Positions 59,352 to 62,951 of a DNA stretch of 62,951 nt are shown in pieces. The position numbers and the translations under genes were made by a program. The stretch is taken from contig JAFQHQ010000054.1 in the NCBI GenBank assembly GCA_017397885.1, positions 1 to 62,951 on the forward strand, in the 5' to 3' direction. The stretch is from Clostridia bacterium (GTDB lineage: Bacteria > Bacillota > Clostridia > UMGS1810). The first letter of the stretch is position 1. Each line of letters starts with the position of its first letter. The notes under the pieces are model-generated. The model searched no databases, was not told where the DNA came from, and saw nothing but the letters and a program-made list of their open reading frames with translations.

Positions 59352-60020
59352 TCAATCAAGTTTTGTTCCGCATTTATTGCAAAAAGCAGAACCCTCAATG
59401 TCTGTGTTTCCGCAACCGGGACATGCTTTAATCGTATCGGCTTTTGTGCCGCAGAATCTGCAAAATACATCGTCATCCGAAAGGGCTACGCCGCATCCGG
59501 TGCAGATTTTTCCAATTGGTTCGGGCGCCTGGGGCTGAGGTGTTTGCATGGGCTGAGGGATGACAGGTGCCTGCACGGGCTGAGGTGTGACAGGTGCCTG
59601 CGGAGGAGGTGGTGTCGGCATTGGTTGAGGTATAACCGGGCCGGCATGAGATTTAACTTTGTTTTCTTCCTTAAGAAATTCGTTGATGTCAACGTTAAAA
59701 CGCACACCCTGCACATTCCCGAGGACCTTTGAAACATCATCAACCAACTGCTGGGCATATGCTCCGTATCTGGCTCCAAACGCTTGAACCAGCGAAAAAC
59801 GTAGGTCTACGGCAGTTCCGTCCTGATAGGGTATAAAGTGGATGGTGCATGAACCACCGGTGATGTTAAATTTAAATGAAAAATTCATTCCGAATGAAAT
59901 TGTGTGATAGGGTTCCTGGGTGCAATTGCGACGAAATGTCGGATTGGTGGCAGCAGTAAGAAAAGCGTTATATACCGAACGAACATCGGTTGGGAAATAA
60001 TAGCAAATATCTCTTCTCAT
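59352..60020 (-). CDS. protein with unknown N-domain, proline-rich linker and two zinc ribbons
   Basis: 222 aa, no signal peptide. Residues 1-120 form an alpha/beta domain I do not recognise (RRDICYYFPTDVRSVYNAFL). Residues 125-170 are a Pro/Gln linker (VIPQPMPTPPPPQAPVTPQP-like). Two zinc ribbons follow: CTGCGVALSDDDVFCRFCG and CPGCGNTDIEGSAFCNKCG. Such double ribbons usually mediate protein or nucleic-acid contacts in Firmicutes proteins of unknown function. It is a single-gene unit with its own promoter and terminator. Confidence 0.75.
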   Translation of the reverse strand: MRRDICYYFPTDVRSVYNAFLTAATNPTFRRNCTQEPYHTISFGMNFSFKFNITGGSCTIHFIPYQDGTAVDLRFSLVQAFGARYGAYAQQLVDDVSKVLGNVQGVRFNVDINEFLKEENKVKSHAGPVIPQPMPTPPPPQAPVTPQPVQAPVIPQPMQTPQPQAPEPIGKICTGCGVALSDDDVFCRFCGTKADTIKACPGCGNTDIEGSAFCNKCGTKLD

Positions 60021-60054
60021 AAGTACATCTCCTAATCAATTGGTATTATTATGT

Positions 60055-60083
60055 ATTATATCATAAATATTTAAAAATGACAA
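60055..60083 (-). promoter_or_regulatory. promoter of the zinc-ribbon protein gene
   Basis: On the - strand: -35 TTGTCA (60078-60083), 17-bp spacer, perfect -10 TATAAT (60055-60060). Confidence 0.75.
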
Positions 60084-60129
60084 TAGTTTTTAAAAAGATT
60101 ACATATTTGGGTCAAATACGGAGTATATA

Positions 60130-60158
60130 TTGACTTTTTTTATATGCAGACATATAAT
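60130..60158 (+). promoter_or_regulatory. promoter of the GH26-type gene
   Basis: -35 TTGACT (60130-60135), 17-bp spacer, perfect -10 TATAAT (60153-60158). The start codon lies about 40 bp downstream, after AGAAAGGAT. Confidence 0.78.
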
Positions 60159-60196
60159 TTATTTTGCTGAATTTCGATAAGAAAGGATAAGTCTAC

Positions 60197-62194
60197 ATGA
60201 GAAAACTTGTAACCGTGATACTCAGTTTTTTAATTTTTATGACGTCAGTTGTACCGCAAAATGCTTATGCAGTCAGCGGTGTGGTTTCTGTCTCCATTGA
60301 CGGTGTGTCGGTAAATTTCAGCTATGATACCGGTTATCCGTACATAAGTCCGGAGGGAAGAACCATGGTTCCTCTGCGTGTCACAATGGAAAGCTTTGGT
60401 GCAGAAGTTTCGTGGGAAAATAATTATGCCATAATTCGCAAAGACACCACAACGGTCAGGTGTCCGGTTGGTGAAAAATGTGTTTACCGAAACAACGTGA
60501 AAATTGCCAACGATGCCGCAACCACTCTTGTAAATTCCAGGGTATATCTTCCCATAAGAGTTGTGCTTGAGGCATTTGGCGCAGAGGTTACATGGGATGG
60601 CGGTGTAAAGGTTACAAGTCCGGGTAGCGGTTCGCTTGTTTATACAATTGAAAACACACCATCGGTTACAAGAAACTACTGGGGAATATGGAACAATGCA
60701 ATTTCTCAAAAAAATGCAGGGCAATACACCGCGGCAATAAACACTATCATGTCCATATCATCGGTATTCATTGACGAAAATCCCGGTGCAAGCAGTGCAA
60801 TGCTTTTTAAACATCTTGGTGAATGTTATTCAAACTTAAAACAATATACAAATGCCGCAACTTGCTTTAAGCGTGAAGCATATTACTGGAGCACAACTCC
60901 GGGTATGGAGCAAAGCATGATTGACGCCAACAGACGTGCAAATCTTATAAAGACCGGAACACAGGTGTATGTAAAAAATAATGATGTGTCGATGGGAGCA
61001 AGAACCTATTTTGGCGAAACCCACGAACCCAAAGGCGGTATTTTGGTTGGAGCTTATGCCGAGGGCGATACCAACATCTACAATCCCTATGATCCGTCAC
61101 GGTTTTACATGGATACCTTCCCAAGGCTTGTGGGAAAAGATATGGCGGCATATCTGCTCTATCTGCCATATGGCACAAGTGTTTCCATCTATGATACACA
61201 CATTGAAGAAGCCGCCGACAGAGGGAAATTAATTCAGTTTTCCCTTGAGCCGCGAAACGGATTGTGGCAGGTAAACAGTTCCGACGGTTATCTTGTTCAG
61301 CTTGCAAAGGATATGCAGGCGAGATCTCGTGAGTGTAGGCTTGTGTTAAGATTTGCAGGTGAAATGAACGATACCACATCATTGTGGTATTCCGATCCTC
61401 AGACATACATATCAAAATTCCGCATTGTTGCCGACACCTTCCACAAATATGCACCGTCTGTTCCGATTATCTGGGCACCAAACTTTTTCCCTTCCGAAAC
61501 AATTGATGAATATTATCCCGGTGATGAATATGTAGACTATGTTGGAATTTCTTCATATCAGGCACACACCCCATCTACCGACCCGCTGGGTCTTGGCGTT
61601 GACCGAAGCAGATGGAGCAATCAGCCGGATTATATTTATTCACATTACGGTTACAAAAAGCCCATCATCATTGTTGAGGGAGGGGTTTCGTGCATGGACT
61701 ATGATACATGCCGTGATATAACTCCTTATGCGGCTACTCAAATGGAAGAGTTTCTTAAGTATCTCCCCATAAAATATCCCAATGTGAAAATGTTTTTTGT
61801 GTTCGATACGGACCGTGACAGATTCAAATATTGCCTTTCAAATTATCCGCAGTATCTTCAGGGGTATAAAAACGGCATATCATCATCCGACCTCTATCTT
61901 TCGGATGCTTCACGATCGGATTATACATATGATTATTACGAAATAGGAAACAATGTAAATGTCAAAGCCAAATCAACCGAGCTTTGCAGTTATGTAATAA
62001 CTCCCGAAAACAATGTTTCATATGTGACCTATTCCATAAACGGAAACTACTGTGGCATAGCCTATGGTGCACCGTACTCTGTTGCGGTTGATTTTTCACC
62101 CTACAAAGGCAGTCAGGTTGAGGTGTCTGTGAGCTCTTTTGCTCCGGATCACTCTTTGCTGACAACATATACCGTTAAAGTGAATGTGGTTTGA
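60197..62194 (+). CDS. secreted GH26-like glycosidase with CuAO-N stalk and TPR-like region
   Basis: 665 aa. Signal peptide (RKLVTVILSFLIFMTSVV, cut after AYA near residue 26). Two copper-amine-oxidase N-terminal units follow (RTMVPLRVTMESFGAEVSWE; VYLPIRVVLEAFGAEVTWD), then a helical TPR-like stretch (residues 165-250). A GH26-type barrel runs from about 275 to 570, with the acid/base Glu in LRFAGEMND and the likely nucleophile Glu in IIVEGGVS. A beta-sandwich of about 90 residues ends the chain. GH26 enzymes are mostly beta-mannanases; with GH36 in the window, galactomannan would be a fitting substrate, but this is inference. Confidence 0.75.
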   Translation: MRKLVTVILSFLIFMTSVVPQNAYAVSGVVSVSIDGVSVNFSYDTGYPYISPEGRTMVPLRVTMESFGAEVSWENNYAIIRKDTTTVRCPVGEKCVYRNNVKIANDAATTLVNSRVYLPIRVVLEAFGAEVTWDGGVKVTSPGSGSLVYTIENTPSVTRNYWGIWNNAISQKNAGQYTAAINTIMSISSVFIDENPGASSAMLFKHLGECYSNLKQYTNAATCFKREAYYWSTTPGMEQSMIDANRRANLIKTGTQVYVKNNDVSMGARTYFGETHEPKGGILVGAYAEGDTNIYNPYDPSRFYMDTFPRLVGKDMAAYLLYLPYGTSVSIYDTHIEEAADRGKLIQFSLEPRNGLWQVNSSDGYLVQLAKDMQARSRECRLVLRFAGEMNDTTSLWYSDPQTYISKFRIVADTFHKYAPSVPIIWAPNFFPSETIDEYYPGDEYVDYVGISSYQAHTPSTDPLGLGVDRSRWSNQPDYIYSHYGYKKPIIIVEGGVSCMDYDTCRDITPYAATQMEEFLKYLPIKYPNVKMFFVFDTDRDRFKYCLSNYPQYLQGYKNGISSSDLYLSDASRSDYTYDYYEIGNNVNVKAKSTELCSYVITPENNVSYVTYSINGNYCGIAYGAPYSVAVDFSPYKGSQVEVSVSSFAPDHSLLTTYTVKVNVV

Positions 62195-62217
62195 ATATAA
62201 ATATAAGTATAAATAAG

Positions 62218-62264
62218 AAATCCACAGACAAACTCGCATTTGGTGCGAGAATGTCTGTGGATTT
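62218..62264. terminator. bidirectional terminator
   Basis: AAATCCACAGACA (62218-62230) and its exact complement (62252-62264) form a 13-bp stem that encloses a second hairpin CTCGCA/TGCGAG. It ends the GH26-type gene and the convergent small-gene pair. Confidence 0.85.
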
Positions 62265-62303
62265 TGTTAAGTATAACGATACGCATAATAATTTCTAATG
62301 AGT

Positions 62304-62510
62304 TTAAATGTCATATTTTGAAGTGCCACAACTACATGTGCCGGTATAGTTAGGATTTATTTTCTCGCAATTGGGACATTTCCATGTATTGTTGTTAGAA
62401 TTGCTTTCTCTTTTGTCGTATCTGTTTGATGTGAGTTGTGGATTCTCTTTACCGTATGTCATTCCGCTAATAAAAACAGTTCTGCTACTTATTTGGAACT
62501 TTACATCCAT
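62304..62510 (-). CDS. small zinc-ribbon protein
   Basis: 68 aa. The C-terminal half carries CPNCEKINPNYTGTCSCG, a four-cysteine zinc-ribbon pattern; the N-terminal half is polar. Its ATG (62508-62510) overlaps the stop codon of the upstream frame as TAATG, which points to translational coupling. Function unknown. Confidence 0.55.
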   Translation of the reverse strand: MDVKFQISSRTVFISGMTYGKENPQLTSNRYDKRESNSNNNTWKCPNCEKINPNYTGTCSCGTSKYDI

Positions 62511-62728
62511 TATGCCGGTTGCTTTTTTGTTTTTGCTCTTTCTTCTAATTCTATCAACGCCTTGTTACATGCATTTCTGATTTTTTTATTATACATTTCG
62601 CAATCTCGTCCCAAAATCTCACAAAACATATGTACAACGGAAGTTAAAAGTCCTTTGCCATATGTAGAAGTAGCACAAATTACATGAGTATTATTTTGAT
62701 TTGGAATAAATTCGGTGGTTATATGCAT
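62510..62728 (-). CDS. small protein, unknown function
   Basis: 72 aa, preceded by GAAAGGAA at good spacing and by a consensus-like promoter 50 bp upstream. The N-terminal half is probably beta-rich (HITTEFIPNQNNTHVICATS) and the C-terminal half helical and basic (CEMYNKKIRNACNKALIELE). I do not recognise it. It is the first of two coupled small genes. Confidence 0.55.
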   Translation of the reverse strand: MHITTEFIPNQNNTHVICATSTYGKGLLTSVVHMFCEILGRDCEMYNKKIRNACNKALIELEERAKTKKQPA

Positions 62729-62773
62729 AATTAAATTCCTTTCGGGTTTAAATTTTTGGTTATAAATACAAAG

Positions 62774-62802
62774 ATTATACTCCTTTCTAAATTCTCACGC
62801 AA
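62774..62802 (-). promoter_or_regulatory. promoter of the small-gene pair
   Basis: On the - strand: -35 TTGCGT (62797-62802), 17-bp spacer, perfect -10 TATAAT (62774-62779). Confidence 0.7.
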
Positions 62803-62849
62803 TAAAAAATGGCTCTATAATAAATGTTGGGGTATCCAACAAATAGAGC
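62801..62849 (-). terminator. leftward terminator at the mobile-element boundary
   Basis: On the - strand GCTCTA pairs with TAGAGC, and inside it GTTGG pairs with CCAAC; ATTTTTTATT follows. It would block transcripts coming from the right edge. Confidence 0.6.
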
Positions 62850-62876
62850 TCAATAAAATTAGAAAATGTAAAAAAA

Positions 62877-62951
62877 GAGAGCATATTTGTTCAAAATCCG
62901 TTATAATGGAATTGTCCAGAAACCAGAAACGGAGGAACAGGATATGCTCTC
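62877..62951 (+). mobile_element. possible left end of an insertion sequence with truncated transposase start
   Basis: The last eight bases are the start of a frame (ATG at 62944, Met-Leu-Ser/Ser-like) behind a strong site GGAGG (62931-62935), with TATAAT at 62902-62907. GAGAGCATAT (62877-62886) is exactly inverted at 62942-62951. A short AT-rich leader directly before a gene at an abrupt boundary resembles IS left ends, and Met-Leu-Ser is a common start in IS1182-type transposases. Only 8 bp of coding sequence are visible, so the identity is a guess. Confidence 0.3.

Overview
The window is about 63 kb of AT-rich DNA from an anaerobic, fermentative, low-GC Gram-positive bacterium. It most resembles a plant-polysaccharide-degrading gut Clostridia lineage (Oscillospirales/Monoglobales-like; this placement is inference). 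The reasons are the comEC-holA pair, tig-clpP-clpX order, a single-chain pyruvate:ferredoxin oxidoreductase, sigma-A-type promoters with 16-18 bp spacers, GGAGG ribosome binding sites, a lysine riboswitch, S-layer homology (SLH) surface proteins and many AraC-type regulators next to glycoside hydrolases. No rRNA, tRNA or CRISPR array was seen.

Layout. 1-140: 3' end of a group II intron. 178-7819: housekeeping genes (holA, comEC leftward; phosphoesterase, tig, clpP, clpX rightward). 8073-15649: PFOR (nifJ), a copper-amine-oxidase-N-domain secreted protein, a YaiI/YqxD protein, a radical SAM protein and class II aldolase. 15882-16091: a leftward structured RNA with its own promoter and terminator, resembling 6S RNA. 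16200-24112: an AraC regulator divergent from a uronate operon (uxaB-uxaA-uxaC, GH4 CHEV-type alpha-galacturonidase, acyl esterase). 24162-27945: a second AraC regulator, GH36 alpha-galactosidase and a DMT transporter. 28091-50264: a third AraC regulator and a long rightward carbohydrate locus. It encodes an 864-aa SLH-like protein, a 1670-aa SLH-anchored heparinase II/III-type lyase, two CBM96/DNRLRE-type proteins from a tandem duplication (609 aa secreted; 1854 aa SLH-anchored), a GH20-type enzyme, a 46-aa peptide, a GH42-like enzyme, a broken beta-helix gene and an SGNH esterase. 50325-54028: leftward esterase, sugar isomerase/epimerase, YitT protein and DUF3737 beta-helix protein. 54151-56058: MATE exporter and a stand-alone ACT protein. 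56156-59237: asd-dapA-dapB under a lysine riboswitch. 59352-62194: zinc-ribbon protein and a GH26-type secreted protein. The last 700 bp hold two coupled small genes and what looks like the left end of an insertion sequence.

How the parts fit. Surface enzymes (lyase, carbohydrate-binding scaffolds, GH26) and esterases would trim acetylated, uronate-rich plant polymer. Oligomers would be finished inside by GH4, GH36, GH20 and GH42-like enzymes. Galacturonate would go through UxaC-UxaB-UxaA. Pyruvate would end at PFOR. No canonical ABC or PTS sugar transporter lies in the window; the only candidate importer is the DMT protein. Functions are read from sequence motifs by eye; no database search was run.
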